64,000 nucleotides of DNA from Solibacillus silvestris_B (GCF_051967575.1 NZ_JBQCJW010000014.1:1-64000), one strand, 5' to 3'; positions 50,790 through 60,017 are shown, counted from the first letter of the stretch. Numbers and translations: made by a program. Notes: a model not told the origin generated them from the sequence alone.

Positions 50790-51422
50790 ATGATACAAAT
50801 TGTTTTACCTCATAAGAAGCATATATTGATGCAGTCGCCATTGTATAACTTTACATCGCAAACGGGCAATGAACCAAATGACGTGACAATTTTGCATCGT
50901 CCCACATTAGGGGCTTACAATCCATTTTCGCCTGCCCCGCCGGCTGGGCTTGTTTATTTTGATCTATGGTCATATTCCTTTGCCCTTCAATTGCACAAAG
51001 TATTAAAGGAGCATGATGCAATAAAAGGTGTCATTCGTTTCCGCAGGACGACTATGGAATGCTTTTCAATTGAAGAAGATATGCTGGCATTGGCTGAATG
51101 GTTTGGCCCGGCCGATCATTTAACAGTTCGGTCAAGTAAGCGCGGAAACACATCCTATACAATTGTTCTTTGTGAATTCGGCGACAATGTAATGGCGCAT
51201 TTAGAATATATGACAGGTTCTGAGCGCATTGAATTTGAATGGAGCAGCCATCTGCACATTTTGGAGTTTGATAGTTTGCAAATGACGGGAGATGCAAGCA
51301 ACAATCGCACGCTTTATAAAAATATGGAGGCGATTATGGCATATGCCGTTTTGTGGGATACCAGCTATGATAATAAGCTCGAGGAAATTCGGGAGCTATT
51401 GCAAAGAGGTGGGAAGCGATGA
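50790..51422 (+). CDS. Hypothetical protein between two Gfo/Idh/MocA genes
   Basis: I do not recognise this 210-residue protein. It has no signal or membrane segment. It appears mixed alpha/beta, with FDLWSYSFALQLHKVL near residue 53, a central GNTSYTIVLCEFGDNVMAHL near 125 and a C-terminal helix. The pattern of a sheet that follows an FGDNVMAHLEY strand recalls the C-terminal substrate domain of Gfo/Idh/MocA proteins, so it could be a stand-alone partner, but this is speculative. It overlaps the next gene by four bases (ATGA), indicating coupled translation. Confidence 0.65.
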   Translation: MIQIVLPHKKHILMQSPLYNFTSQTGNEPNDVTILHRPTLGAYNPFSPAPPAGLVYFDLWSYSFALQLHKVLKEHDAIKGVIRFRRTTMECFSIEEDMLALAEWFGPADHLTVRSSKRGNTSYTIVLCEFGDNVMAHLEYMTGSERIEFEWSSHLHILEFDSLQMTGDASNNRTLYKNMEAIMAYAVLWDTSYDNKLEEIRELLQRGGKR

Positions 51423-52393
51423 ATATCGGGATAATGAGTTTTGCGCACATTCATGCGACAAGCTATGCAGATGCGATTAAGCGAATACCTGGGGCGACAT
51501 TAACCGCGATATATGACACGGATGTTTTACGCGGTCAAAAGGCAAGCGAGCTTTATCATGTCCCGTTTTTTGACGATATGCAATCATTTTTAGCTGAGGC
51601 AATCGATGTGGTGCTAGTATGCAGCGAAAATGTATTGCATAAGGAAATGGTTATTGCTGCCGCAAAAGCGAAAAAGCATATTTTATGCGAAAAGCCGATT
51701 GCCACGACGATTGCAGATGCAAAAGAAATGATTGCTGTTTGTGAGCAAAATGATGTCCAGCTTTCCATTGCCTATCCGGTACGCTATAGTGCGCCAATTC
51801 AAGATTTAAAAAAAGCGATTGCGGAAGGCGAGCTGGGCGATATTGTTGCCATCCGCTCGACAAATCGAGGACAAAATCCAGGCGGCTGGTTCATTGATGA
51901 GCAGTTGGCGGGCGGTGGAGCGGTATTAGATCATACGGTGCATATGGTGGATATTATGCGCTGGTATATGGGAAGCGAGGCTAAGGAAGTAAGCGCCTTT
52001 GCGAGCCGCTATTTCACAGAGCTGAATACGGATGATGCGGGCATTATGACAATTGTTTTTGAAAATGGCGTAATCGCTTCGCATGATGCAAGCTGGTCGC
52101 GCTTCCCGCAATTTCCGACTTGGGGTGATGTGACGATTGAAGTGATCGGTACAAAAGCGGCACGGAAAGTGGATATGTTTAATGAAAAGCTGAATTTGTA
52201 TAGTAAAGGCGAAAAGTCCATTGCACATTTATATAGCGGAAACGATACAGATTTCGATTTAATCGTCGACTTTGTACAAGCAATCCAACGGGGCGAAAAG
52301 CCGCTTATTTCCGCGTATGATGGGCTGAAGTCATTGGAAATCGCCCTTGCTGCATATGAATCAAATAGAAAAAAGCAAGCGGTAACAATATAA
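51419..52393 (+). CDS. Gfo/Idh/MocA family oxidoreductase
   Basis: The 324-residue protein starts NIGIMSFAHIHATSYADAI, carries the catalytic Lys in LCEKPIATTI near residue 88 and the active-site helix GGGAVLDHTVHMVDIMRWYMG near 163. It is the third family member of the locus and keeps the Asp-His pair. Translation is probably coupled to the orphan gene through an ATGA overlap. A terminator follows at 52401-52435. Confidence 0.88.
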   Translation: MNIGIMSFAHIHATSYADAIKRIPGATLTAIYDTDVLRGQKASELYHVPFFDDMQSFLAEAIDVVLVCSENVLHKEMVIAAAKAKKHILCEKPIATTIADAKEMIAVCEQNDVQLSIAYPVRYSAPIQDLKKAIAEGELGDIVAIRSTNRGQNPGGWFIDEQLAGGGAVLDHTVHMVDIMRWYMGSEAKEVSAFASRYFTELNTDDAGIMTIVFENGVIASHDASWSRFPQFPTWGDVTIEVIGTKAARKVDMFNEKLNLYSKGEKSIAHLYSGNDTDFDLIVDFVQAIQRGEKPLISAYDGLKSLEIALAAYESNRKKQAVTI

Positions 52394-52400
52394 ATCAATT

Positions 52401-52435
52401 AAAAGGATGCTCAGTTTTCGGGTATCCTTTTTGTT
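52401..52435 (+). terminator. Intrinsic terminator within the sugar locus
   Basis: AAAAGGAT and ATCCTTTTT form the stem around GCTCAGTTTTCGGGT. It may reduce expression of the second half of the locus (52471-57373). Confidence 0.75.
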
Positions 52436-52470
52436 AAATTAATAGAAACAATGACAGGGAGGATCAGCTG

Positions 52471-53994
52471 ATGGATACATCATTCACCACCAAAAATGCA
52501 ATCGAGCAGTTTGCATTGGATGAACTGAAAAGATATTACAAAGGCGGCAAGCGCGTGAAATTTGAGCGTAATGACACTGAAATAGCTGATGACGGCTTTG
52601 AGATCATCCATTGCAAGGATTCCTATTTAATTCGAGGCAATTCTAGCCGGGCTTTGCTGTACGGAGTTTATCGCTTCATCGAAAAAGTGGAAGGCATCGT
52701 TTTTTTCGACTTGCAGCAGCACCGGAAAATCGAGGCGGAAGGTATAGAGGAAACATATATAGGCAAGCCGAAATTTTCTCGCCGCGGCAATGTTTTTGAG
52801 ACAATTGACGACATCTTATTTTTAAAAAGAATGCTCGACGTAGGGACGAAAAATGGATTGAATGAAGTGTTTTTCACGTTTTTCCTGTGGGATGAAGTAA
52901 AAGAGGCACTTTCGGAGGAAATTCAAAAACGAGGAATTGAAGTAACGCTCGGCGGACATAGTTTACGCTATTTAATCGCAAAGGCAAAAGGCATTGAAAT
53001 AGCGGGGAAAACGGCAGCAGATGGGGCGGTCAATGATCTGATCGGCAAGGAAACAGAATTTACAGCTGCATATGCAATGAAAAATCATGACTTTCTGCAG
53101 GATGAACAAGCGCAGCAGGAAGTCATTCGGCTCATCGTTTCCTATTGTAGACGTGAAGCGGTCATTCGCCGCATTTCATTATGGCCGGAAGATGTCGGGG
53201 CAAAGGGGGATGAAGCTGCATTATTTTTGACACGCTACATTGGCTTTACGGAAAAGCTTCAGCGGGCATTGCAGGAAGCAAGCCTGCAAGTAGAAGTGGA
53301 GCATATTGTTTATAATGCGGGTTTAAGCTGGGAAATGCTTGAACGCAAGCAGCAGAAAGCAGGGGCAACCGATATTCTATACGCTTATTGGGGGCGCGAT
53401 TATACAGAAAGCTATGAATCCGAGCGTGATTTGCGTGCATGGAAAAGCCTGATCGATTGGCGGCAAGCAACAGACAGATCGATTACGGTTTTCGAATATT
53501 ACAGCGACCACTTTATGCTTAGTGAATTGTTCCCGCTGCTGTTTGATCGAATTGCAGCGGATGTGGAACGCTATAGGGAAATCGGCTGCAATGGAATGGT
53601 GAACTTAGTAGTGCCATTGCATAAATCTGCGAAGGAACAACGACATATGGAGCATTATGAATATCAGCAATATCAACAGCTGAACAATATTGTTTTTGCA
53701 CGGTCGCTTTGGGAGCATGCTGAAACCGTCCCTCATTTGTTATCGGGACAGATGCAGCAATTCGCACGGCAAATGGAGAGAATGCTTGGGAAGCATAGTA
53801 AATACAATACAATTTTTTTCCCAAGCCGTGTTGTGGAAGCAAAAAATCCGGAAGCGAAGGCGGAAGTCATTAATATGCTTACAGAAGTAGAACTATTAAT
53901 TCAACAAACAAATGTGGAAGCACCGTTGAAGCATTATACGGAAGCTGTAAAACAGGTTGTGCAAGTGACTAAGGAACGCTGGGAGGCATTATAA
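52471..53994 (+). CDS. GH67/GH20-like N-domain protein (DUF4838-like), probable glycoside-acting protein
   Basis: The 507-residue protein has an N-terminal domain like the second domain of alpha-glucuronidases and hexosaminidases (IIHCKDSYLIRGNSSRALLYGVYRFIE near residues 45-70). A barrel-like part follows, with GTKNGLNEVFFTFFLWDE near 127 and a C-terminal helical region. No confident catalytic pair can be named. There is no signal peptide, so it acts inside the cell on an imported sugar. GGGAGGATC precedes the ATG. The stop shares a base with the next start (TAATG). Confidence 0.68.
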   Translation: MDTSFTTKNAIEQFALDELKRYYKGGKRVKFERNDTEIADDGFEIIHCKDSYLIRGNSSRALLYGVYRFIEKVEGIVFFDLQQHRKIEAEGIEETYIGKPKFSRRGNVFETIDDILFLKRMLDVGTKNGLNEVFFTFFLWDEVKEALSEEIQKRGIEVTLGGHSLRYLIAKAKGIEIAGKTAADGAVNDLIGKETEFTAAYAMKNHDFLQDEQAQQEVIRLIVSYCRREAVIRRISLWPEDVGAKGDEAALFLTRYIGFTEKLQRALQEASLQVEVEHIVYNAGLSWEMLERKQQKAGATDILYAYWGRDYTESYESERDLRAWKSLIDWRQATDRSITVFEYYSDHFMLSELFPLLFDRIAADVERYREIGCNGMVNLVVPLHKSAKEQRHMEHYEYQQYQQLNNIVFARSLWEHAETVPHLLSGQMQQFARQMERMLGKHSKYNTIFFPSRVVEAKNPEAKAEVINMLTEVELLIQQTNVEAPLKHYTEAVKQVVQVTKERWEAL

Positions 53995-55568
53995 TGTGGG
54001 ATTCTGTTTATTATTATCGGGAAAAGACACAGCGCAAGCTACATTTGAAGCAGGATGTACTTGTATACGGAGCGACACCCGCAGGCATTACGGCAGCGAT
54101 TACACTAAAGAAGCAAGGCTATAATGTGCGTATTGCCGAGTGCAGCCGTTTTATCGGCGGTATGACGGCGAGTGGCTTAGGGGCAACAGACTTGGGGGCG
54201 GAAGAAGCTTTAGGAGGTTTGGCGAAGCAATTTTACGAAGAGGTTGCCAAACATTACGGTTTGAAAAAATGTGTGCGTTTTGAGCCCCATGTAGCAGAGG
54301 GCATCTTTAAAAAATGGCTGGCGGATTTTGCGATCGATGTACAAACAGAGCAATTCATCGAATCGGTCGTCAAGGAAAATAAAGCGATCCGGCAAGTCAG
54401 GATGACGGATGGCACAACATACGAAGCACAGCAATTTATCGATGCAAGCTATGAAGGGGACCTGATGGCAAATGCAAAGGTTTCGTATATTGTTGGACGA
54501 GAAGCGAACGCAGTATACAAAGAAATATATAATGGCGTGCAATTCGGTACACAGCATCATAAATTTGAACGATTTATCGATCCTTATATTGTGGAAGGTG
54601 AACCTGAAAGCGGTTTGCTGTATGGGATTTCCGATGAGCCTGCAACAGAGCAAAACGGTGCGGGCGATCAACGGATCCAGGCATATAATTTTCGGGTTTG
54701 CTTAACGAAGAAAAATAAAGTTCCTTTCCCAAAACCGGAAAGCTATAATCGAGAGCACTATGCATTATTGCTGCGCTATTTACAGGCGGGGCACTGGGAT
54801 GCGATGAAGCTCCATACGCCTTTGATGAACGGCAAAACAGATTTAAATAACTATGGCGCTTTTTCCACCGATTTTATCGGCAAGAATTATGCTTTTCCAG
54901 ATGGAAGCTATTCATTGCGCGAGAAAATTTTTCAGCAGCACGTAACATATGTGGCGGGGCTTTTGTATTTTTTGGTAAATGATGAGGCAGTGCCGGCCGA
55001 TGTTCGACAGGAGGTGCAGCAATGGGGCTTGCCGGCGGACGAGTTTTTAGAGACGAATCATTGGCCAAGGCAGCTTTATATTCGCGAAGCACGCAGAATG
55101 ATCGGGGAATATTGCATAACGGAGCATAACGCACTTCAATATCGCGTGTGCGAGCAGCCGGTCGCGGTCGCTTCCTTTCATATGGATTCGCACCATTGCC
55201 GCCGGGTTGTATTGAATGGACGGGTAGTTAATGAAGGGGACATTCAAATTCCGGTGAAGCCTTTTGCAATCGATTTGCGCGCATTATTGCCAAAACAGCA
55301 AGAATGCACGAATTTAATCGTGCCGGTCTGCTTAAGCGCCTCACATATTGCGTATGGGTCCATTCGCATGGAGCCTGTATTCATGATGCTTGGTCAAGTT
55401 GCAGGCACAATCGCTGCACAGGCGCTGCATATGCACAAACCTGTCCAGCAACTGGCATATGAAGACATAAAACAATCGTTGCTGGAGCAAGGGCATGTTG
55501 TTGAATGGGATATGTCGATTGTGGATGATCCGATTCGCCGTATGGAAGAAACGTTTGGAGGGGAATGA
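53994..55568 (+). CDS. FAD-dependent oxidoreductase
   Basis: The 524-residue protein has an N-terminal FAD-binding motif, VLVYGATPAGITAAITLKKQGY near residue 22, then ECSRFIGGMTASGLGATDLG. The C-terminal segment is IRMEPVFMMLGQVAGTIAAQAL, as in the FAD_oxidored family (PF12831). Members are common in glycan-degradation clusters and are thought to oxidise sugar hydroxyls; the substrate is unknown. It is coupled to the preceding gene through the TAATG overlap and lies one base before the acetyltransferase gene. Confidence 0.85.
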   Translation: MWDSVYYYREKTQRKLHLKQDVLVYGATPAGITAAITLKKQGYNVRIAECSRFIGGMTASGLGATDLGAEEALGGLAKQFYEEVAKHYGLKKCVRFEPHVAEGIFKKWLADFAIDVQTEQFIESVVKENKAIRQVRMTDGTTYEAQQFIDASYEGDLMANAKVSYIVGREANAVYKEIYNGVQFGTQHHKFERFIDPYIVEGEPESGLLYGISDEPATEQNGAGDQRIQAYNFRVCLTKKNKVPFPKPESYNREHYALLLRYLQAGHWDAMKLHTPLMNGKTDLNNYGAFSTDFIGKNYAFPDGSYSLREKIFQQHVTYVAGLLYFLVNDEAVPADVRQEVQQWGLPADEFLETNHWPRQLYIREARRMIGEYCITEHNALQYRVCEQPVAVASFHMDSHHCRRVVLNGRVVNEGDIQIPVKPFAIDLRALLPKQQECTNLIVPVCLSASHIAYGSIRMEPVFMMLGQVAGTIAAQALHMHKPVQQLAYEDIKQSLLEQGHVVEWDMSIVDDPIRRMEETFGGE

Positions 55569-55569
55569 T

Positions 55570-56529
55570 ATGCTAAAGCAATTGACTAAGAAATTTAATG
55601 AGGAAATTTTGGATTTATGGAATCAGTGTTTACCTGATTTTTTGCTGACAGACCGTTTGCTTGAGCAAAACATATGGCGGTCTCCATATGTTTTACGGGA
55701 GGGAAGTGCTGTAAAAGAGGTGGATGGGAGAGTAGTTGGCATTGTCATTGCGAAAATGTGGCATGATACATATGATGTTGCATTAAACAAAGCACATGGC
55801 TGGATTCAAATGCTGCTTGTGCACCCTGATTATCGGCAGCAAAAAATTGCGACAGAGCTTTATGAATATGCAGAACAGGCACTTATAAAAAATAATGTGA
55901 GGAAAATACAAATCGGCGGGGATTTAGGGCATTTATTATGCGGAATTCCGCTGACAGAGCAGGCTGGAATTGCGTTTGCGGAGAAATTCGGCTATAGGCG
56001 GCTTGTAGAGAGCGCGGATTTCACAAGAAAAGTGACGAAACCTTTAGCGCTTCCCGAAAAGGACAAGGTGCAGTTTGTTCTTCTGGAAAAAGAGGAGCAG
56101 CAGCAATTCATCGATTTTATATCAAATGCCTTCCCTGGACGATGGACATTTGAAGCACATGATTACTTCGAGCATGGGGGAACTGGCCGGGATTATGTAG
56201 TCGTGAAATGGGAAGGGAAGATTGTTGGCTTTTGCCGTATAAATGACGAGCAAAGCGCTTGGAAAGGACCGAATTATAATTGGGCAGAGCAATTTGACAA
56301 TTTAGGCGGCATTGGCCCATTAGGCATCGACGAAAAGTACCGCAAATACGGGTTGGGCAGAGCGGTTGTCGAAGCGGCAGAGTACTATTTACAGCAACGC
56401 GGAAAAGCGACATTATTTATCGACTGGACCGACTTGATTGCCTTTTACGAAAAGTTGGGATATACTGTTTGGAAAAAATATGGAATCTTTTTGAAGCAGG
56501 TGGATGAGGATGTGGATTTTAAGCGCTGA
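55570..56529 (+). CDS. GNAT family N-acetyltransferase with two GNAT domains
   Basis: The 319-residue protein has two GNAT repeats. The first has LLVHPDYRQQKIATELYEYA near residue 88; the second has PLGIDEKYRKYGLGRAVVEAA near 257, each a full acetyl-CoA loop. It would acetylate or sense an amine, perhaps an amino sugar. The ATG at 55570 is directly after the FAD gene, with GGAGGGG upstream. Its end overlaps the ROK gene. Confidence 0.82.
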   Translation: MLKQLTKKFNEEILDLWNQCLPDFLLTDRLLEQNIWRSPYVLREGSAVKEVDGRVVGIVIAKMWHDTYDVALNKAHGWIQMLLVHPDYRQQKIATELYEYAEQALIKNNVRKIQIGGDLGHLLCGIPLTEQAGIAFAEKFGYRRLVESADFTRKVTKPLALPEKDKVQFVLLEKEEQQQFIDFISNAFPGRWTFEAHDYFEHGGTGRDYVVVKWEGKIVGFCRINDEQSAWKGPNYNWAEQFDNLGGIGPLGIDEKYRKYGLGRAVVEAAEYYLQQRGKATLFIDWTDLIAFYEKLGYTVWKKYGIFLKQVDEDVDFKR

Positions 56530-57373
56530 TATCGGGGGTACTAAGCTGGCATTGGGGATTTCAAGCAAGGAAAAACCGGAGCACATTATTGAGCAATTGG
56601 AAGTTGCAAGCCCGCAGCAGTCAGAAGCTTTATTTGAGGCAATGATTGACGGATTCAATAAGCTTATACAGAACAAAGAAGGAGAAGTGGCTAAAGTTGC
56701 CGTAGGATTGCCCGGAATTTTGGATTTACAGCACGGCATTGTCGTACATCAGCAAAACTTGCCGTGGAACCAATTTCCGTTAGTGCAGCGTTTGCAGGCG
56801 GTGTATCCAAAAGCGGGGATTCATATGGAAACAGATATGATGACAGCGGCAAATGGCGAATATAAAATACGGCATTTTGAGCAAGAGACGCTAATTTATT
56901 TAACGATCAGCACGGGGATTGCTTGCTGCACGATTCATGAAGGGAAATTTTTGCGGGGGGCAGGAATACCGGGAGAAGTCGGCTTTTCATTAACTAAAAC
57001 AGGCGCGTATTTTGAAGAGCAATGTGCAGGGCCTTGGCTGGCAAAGCTGCTGCAGGAAAAAACAAACCGCAATCATACTACACTACAGCAATTTTTGCAG
57101 CAATATTATGAGCAAGACGAAGAAGTTGTGCCGATTATACAACAATGGCAACAGGAAATCGCACAAAAAATCCACAGCTTCATTCTTTTACTGGACCCCC
57201 ATGTAGTTGTGCTTGGGGGAGGCGTGATGAACCACCATCCCCAGATTGTGAAAGAAATTGCTGCATTGGTCGACAGCTATTTCGGCTTACCGTTTTTTGA
57301 ACATAAAAAAGGGCGAGTGCAAGGAAGCATTAATAAAGGAAACGCAGGATTAATCGGAGCAGCGCTGTTGTAA
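56510..57373 (+). CDS. ROK family sugar kinase-like protein without the zinc motif
   Basis: The 287-residue protein starts with the ROK phosphate loop SADIGGTKLALGI and carries GLPGILDLQHG near residue 66, a short METDMMTAANGEY (sugar-binding Asp region) and the C-terminal VVVLGGGVMNH near 235. The ROK signature with Glu-x-Gly-His and a CxCGxxGCxE zinc cluster is lost: here IPGEVGFSLTKT is followed by a single Cys (EEQCAGP). The kinase activity may remain, as some ROK kinases lack zinc. The ATG at 56510 follows AGGTGG; 56504 is an alternative. It overlaps the acetyltransferase gene by 20 bases. Confidence 0.8.
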   Translation: MWILSADIGGTKLALGISSKEKPEHIIEQLEVASPQQSEALFEAMIDGFNKLIQNKEGEVAKVAVGLPGILDLQHGIVVHQQNLPWNQFPLVQRLQAVYPKAGIHMETDMMTAANGEYKIRHFEQETLIYLTISTGIACCTIHEGKFLRGAGIPGEVGFSLTKTGAYFEEQCAGPWLAKLLQEKTNRNHTTLQQFLQQYYEQDEEVVPIIQQWQQEIAQKIHSFILLLDPHVVVLGGGVMNHHPQIVKEIAALVDSYFGLPFFEHKKGRVQGSINKGNAGLIGAALL

Positions 57374-57399
57374 AGCAGAGAGTGGGTATTAATCCTAAA

Positions 57400-57446
57400 A
57401 GTAAAAAACGATCATTTTACCTGCTAGTAAAATGGTCGTTTTTCAG
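57400..57446 (+). terminator. Terminator between the ROK gene and the convergent ATPase gene
   Basis: AAAACGATCATTTTAC pairs with GTAAAATGGTCGTTTTT (one G-U) around CTGCTA. It can serve both directions. Confidence 0.88.
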
Positions 57447-57524
57447 TCTTTTAAAATTGATTTGCCCTGCGGTTACCGGCAGCTAGAAACCGGGCCGGGA
57501 AAGGCTGATTCGGCAATTTCCCTT

Positions 57525-58616
57525 CTATCTTATGCGGCTTTCAGTGGCAGGGTCAAAGAAATGCGCTTTCGTCAAATTAAAGTTCAGTTTAATCTTTTGG
57601 CCCATCGCTATATCGGAATCCGCATGAATTTTGCCGACAAACTGCTGATCATCAATATTCGCGTAAACAATCGTTTCGGCACCGGTTAATTCACTTACTT
57701 GCACTGTTGCCGTTACCCCATTTTCCGAATGCGGGGCGCCTGTTTTAAAGTCGTCGTTAATATCTTCAGGACGGATGCCTAAAATGATTTCACGATTTAA
57801 ATAGTTTTGCTCTTTTAGCAATTTTAGATTGTTTTCCGGCACACGGATTTTTTCATTTCCTATTTCAAAATAATCCCCTACGACGTTTCCGCGAAGAAAG
57901 TTCATGGCAGGCGAACCGATAAAGCCGCCGACAAATACATTTTCGGGAGTATCGTAAACTTCTCGGGGTGTCCCGATTTGCTGGATAACCCCATCTTTCA
58001 TGACTACAAGGCGGCTAGCCATAGTCATTGCCTCTGTTTGGTCGTGTGTAACATATAATGTTGTCGTATTTAAACGATAGTGAAGTTTAGTAATTTCGGA
58101 CCGCATTTGGACACGGAGCTTTGCATCCAAGTTTGATAATGGTTCATCCATTAAAAATAGCTTTGCATCACGAACGATGGCACGCCCTAATGCTACACGC
58201 TGGCGCTGACCGCCTGAAAGAGATTTTGGCTTTTTATCGAGCAGTGTACTTAAACCTAAAATAGCGGCCGCTTCACGAACCTTTGCATCAATTTCGCTTT
58301 TCGGCATTTTGCGTAATTTCAAACCGAACGCCATATTTTCATAAACATTCATATGCGGGTAAAGTGCATAGTTCTGAAACACCATGGCAATGTCACGGTC
58401 TTTCGGCTCCACTTCATTGACGCGTTTTCCATCAATGCGAAGCTCGCCCTCCGATATCGTTTCCAAACCTGCTACCATACGCAATGTCGTTGATTTCCCG
58501 CAGCCTGAAGGACCGACAAGGACGATGAACTCCCCAGGCTCCACATTTAGATGAAAATTTTCAACTGCGACATAACCGTCCGGATAGCGTTTCTTAATAT
58601 GATCGAAATCTAGCAT
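57525..58616 (-). CDS. msmX: Sugar ABC transporter ATPase, MsmX/UgpC type
   Basis: The 363-residue ATPase has Walker A GPSGCGKST near residue 36, Q-loop, signature LSGGQRQRVALGRA near 134, Walker B LFLMDEPLSNLDAKLR and the switch His in VTHDQTEAM. The C-terminal part holds the OB-type regulatory domain (REIILGIRPEDI). It fits the multi-importer ATPase MsmX of B. subtilis and probably powers the importer at 41299-44433. The ATG at 58616 is eight bases after AAGGGGG; the frame extends 18 bases. It is not in the importer operon. Confidence 0.9.
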   Translation of the reverse strand: MLDFDHIKKRYPDGYVAVENFHLNVEPGEFIVLVGPSGCGKSTTLRMVAGLETISEGELRIDGKRVNEVEPKDRDIAMVFQNYALYPHMNVYENMAFGLKLRKMPKSEIDAKVREAAAILGLSTLLDKKPKSLSGGQRQRVALGRAIVRDAKLFLMDEPLSNLDAKLRVQMRSEITKLHYRLNTTTLYVTHDQTEAMTMASRLVVMKDGVIQQIGTPREVYDTPENVFVGGFIGSPAMNFLRGNVVGDYFEIGNEKIRVPENNLKLLKEQNYLNREIILGIRPEDINDDFKTGAPHSENGVTATVQVSELTGAETIVYANIDDQQFVGKIHADSDIAMGQKIKLNFNLTKAHFFDPATESRIR

Positions 58617-58688
58617 AGTCAATTCCCCCTTCATTACTATTATTTTAAAAAAAGCGAAGGGACAATGCTTTGTGCAAATTGCAATAAA

Positions 58689-59543
58689 TTATAAAGAAAA
58701 TTCCGTCAATTTGAATAACTGGGCGCTTAAGTAGGCGATTAATAAATCTTCGCTGCGCCTCAAATCAAGCGATGTTTCATCATAAAAACGCTGTAGACGG
58801 TAAAGCAATGTATTACGATGCAGATGCAACTCTTTTGCGGCAGCGGAAACATTCCCATTGTGCGAAAACAAAGCGGAAATCGTCATGCTGATCTCCTCGT
58901 TGAAATGATTGTTCATAGTTTGCCGCAAGTAATGCTGAACAGGCATTTCCAAAAAGCTCGGCAATAAAAAAAGCAGGCTATTCGTAAACGTGCATATCGT
59001 CTCAAAATAATATTTCTGTATTGTTTGAAATACTCGCTGTTCAATCGAAAAAACAGTATGAACCGTATTGGTGATAAGGTGTGGCTGCCCTATAAAGAGC
59101 TGTCCATGTATATAAAAGTCATTTTCTAAAATGGCAATAAAACTCTCTAGCTCTTGTAAGGAATAATCTTTAAATAAAATTATCCAAAAAGTTTGCGGCG
59201 CAGCTTCAATAAGCAGTGCATCATTCATGAAAAATAGCTCGACTGCATAATTTAATTGTGCTGATTTGCTTTTTGTCGCATATTGCAATACACGGATTAC
59301 CGTATCAGATTTGTTCGGTATGACGATTCCCTGTGTTAATAGCAAATACCAAGGATTATGCTGTTCTGTTTGTTCTTCCAAAAATTGCGTTAAAAATAAA
59401 ATATCGCGTGCAGAAATTTCGCTTTTCAGGATTTCATACCAGCAATGGTTGCTGCCGTCATAAAAAATTGCTGTCGATGTATGTGGCGCTGTTGGAAAAG
59501 TTGTATGTCGTATTAGAGATGGGAATAATTGTTTTAGTTGCAT
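58689..59543 (-). CDS. PucR/CdaR-type transcriptional regulator
   Basis: The 284-residue protein ends with the PucR helix-turn-helix: LFSHNGNVSAAAKELHLHRNTLLYRLQRFYDETSLDLRRSEDLLIAYL-like segment from about residue 225. The N-terminal part is an unrecognised sensor domain. PucR-family proteins regulate purine, proline (PutR) or sugar-acid genes. Neighbours are MsmX on one side and YbjQ-PutP on the other, so either sugar import or proline uptake could be the target. The ATG at 59543 follows TGGAGGG; the frame extends 15 bases. Confidence 0.85.
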   Translation of the reverse strand: MQLKQLFPSLIRHTTFPTAPHTSTAIFYDGSNHCWYEILKSEISARDILFLTQFLEEQTEQHNPWYLLLTQGIVIPNKSDTVIRVLQYATKSKSAQLNYAVELFFMNDALLIEAAPQTFWIILFKDYSLQELESFIAILENDFYIHGQLFIGQPHLITNTVHTVFSIEQRVFQTIQKYYFETICTFTNSLLFLLPSFLEMPVQHYLRQTMNNHFNEEISMTISALFSHNGNVSAAAKELHLHRNTLLYRLQRFYDETSLDLRRSEDLLIAYLSAQLFKLTEFSL

Positions 59544-59636
59544 CGGAAAACCCTCCATTAGACAAAAATAAAAACGTAATGGTTAGTAAAAATAACCAAA
59601 TACGCTTTTATTGTATCATTTCCAGTATTCAAGTAC

Positions 59637-59951
59637 TTAACGAATCGTTACGGCTGTACCTGTTGCGACACACATCATCATGCCTTCGCGCAAAGTTTCA
59701 AAGTCAAGGTCTACAGCGATAATGGCATTGGCCCCCATGCTGCGTGCACGATCAGTCATCTCTTCAATGGCAATTTTCCGCCCTTCCGCCAACTTGTCTT
59801 CATAAGAGGCACTGCGACCGCCGACGATATCTGTTACCGATGCGAAAATATCGCGCACGATGTTTGCTCCCATGATCGCCTCGCCTGAAACAATCCCGTG
59901 GTAAGCTTCAATTGTTTTACCTTCTATTGTGTTCGTTGTTACGACTAGCAT
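59637..59951 (-). CDS. YbjQ family heavy-metal-binding-domain protein (UPF0145)
   Basis: The 104-residue protein matches UPF0145: it starts MLVVTTNTIEGKTIEAYHGI, has GEAIMGANIVRDIFASVTDIVGG near residue 28 and ends with MGANAIIAVDLDFE and GTAVTIR. The family forms pentameric rings; function is unknown. The ATG at 59951 follows AAGGAGTG; the frame extends nine bases. It is a separate unit between the PucR-type gene and putP. Confidence 0.88.
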   Translation of the reverse strand: MLVVTTNTIEGKTIEAYHGIVSGEAIMGANIVRDIFASVTDIVGGRSASYEDKLAEGRKIAIEEMTDRARSMGANAIIAVDLDFETLREGMMMCVATGTAVTIR

Positions 59952-60017
59952 TATTTCCACTCCTTTAAGTCTGATTAATATATATACACCGAAAACTAGG
60001 AAAAAGTTTCATTATTT

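Noticed and set aside
57460..57524. GGGCCGGG after the ROK gene as a further copy of the hairpin-array loop
   Set aside because: No flanking complementary stem frames it.
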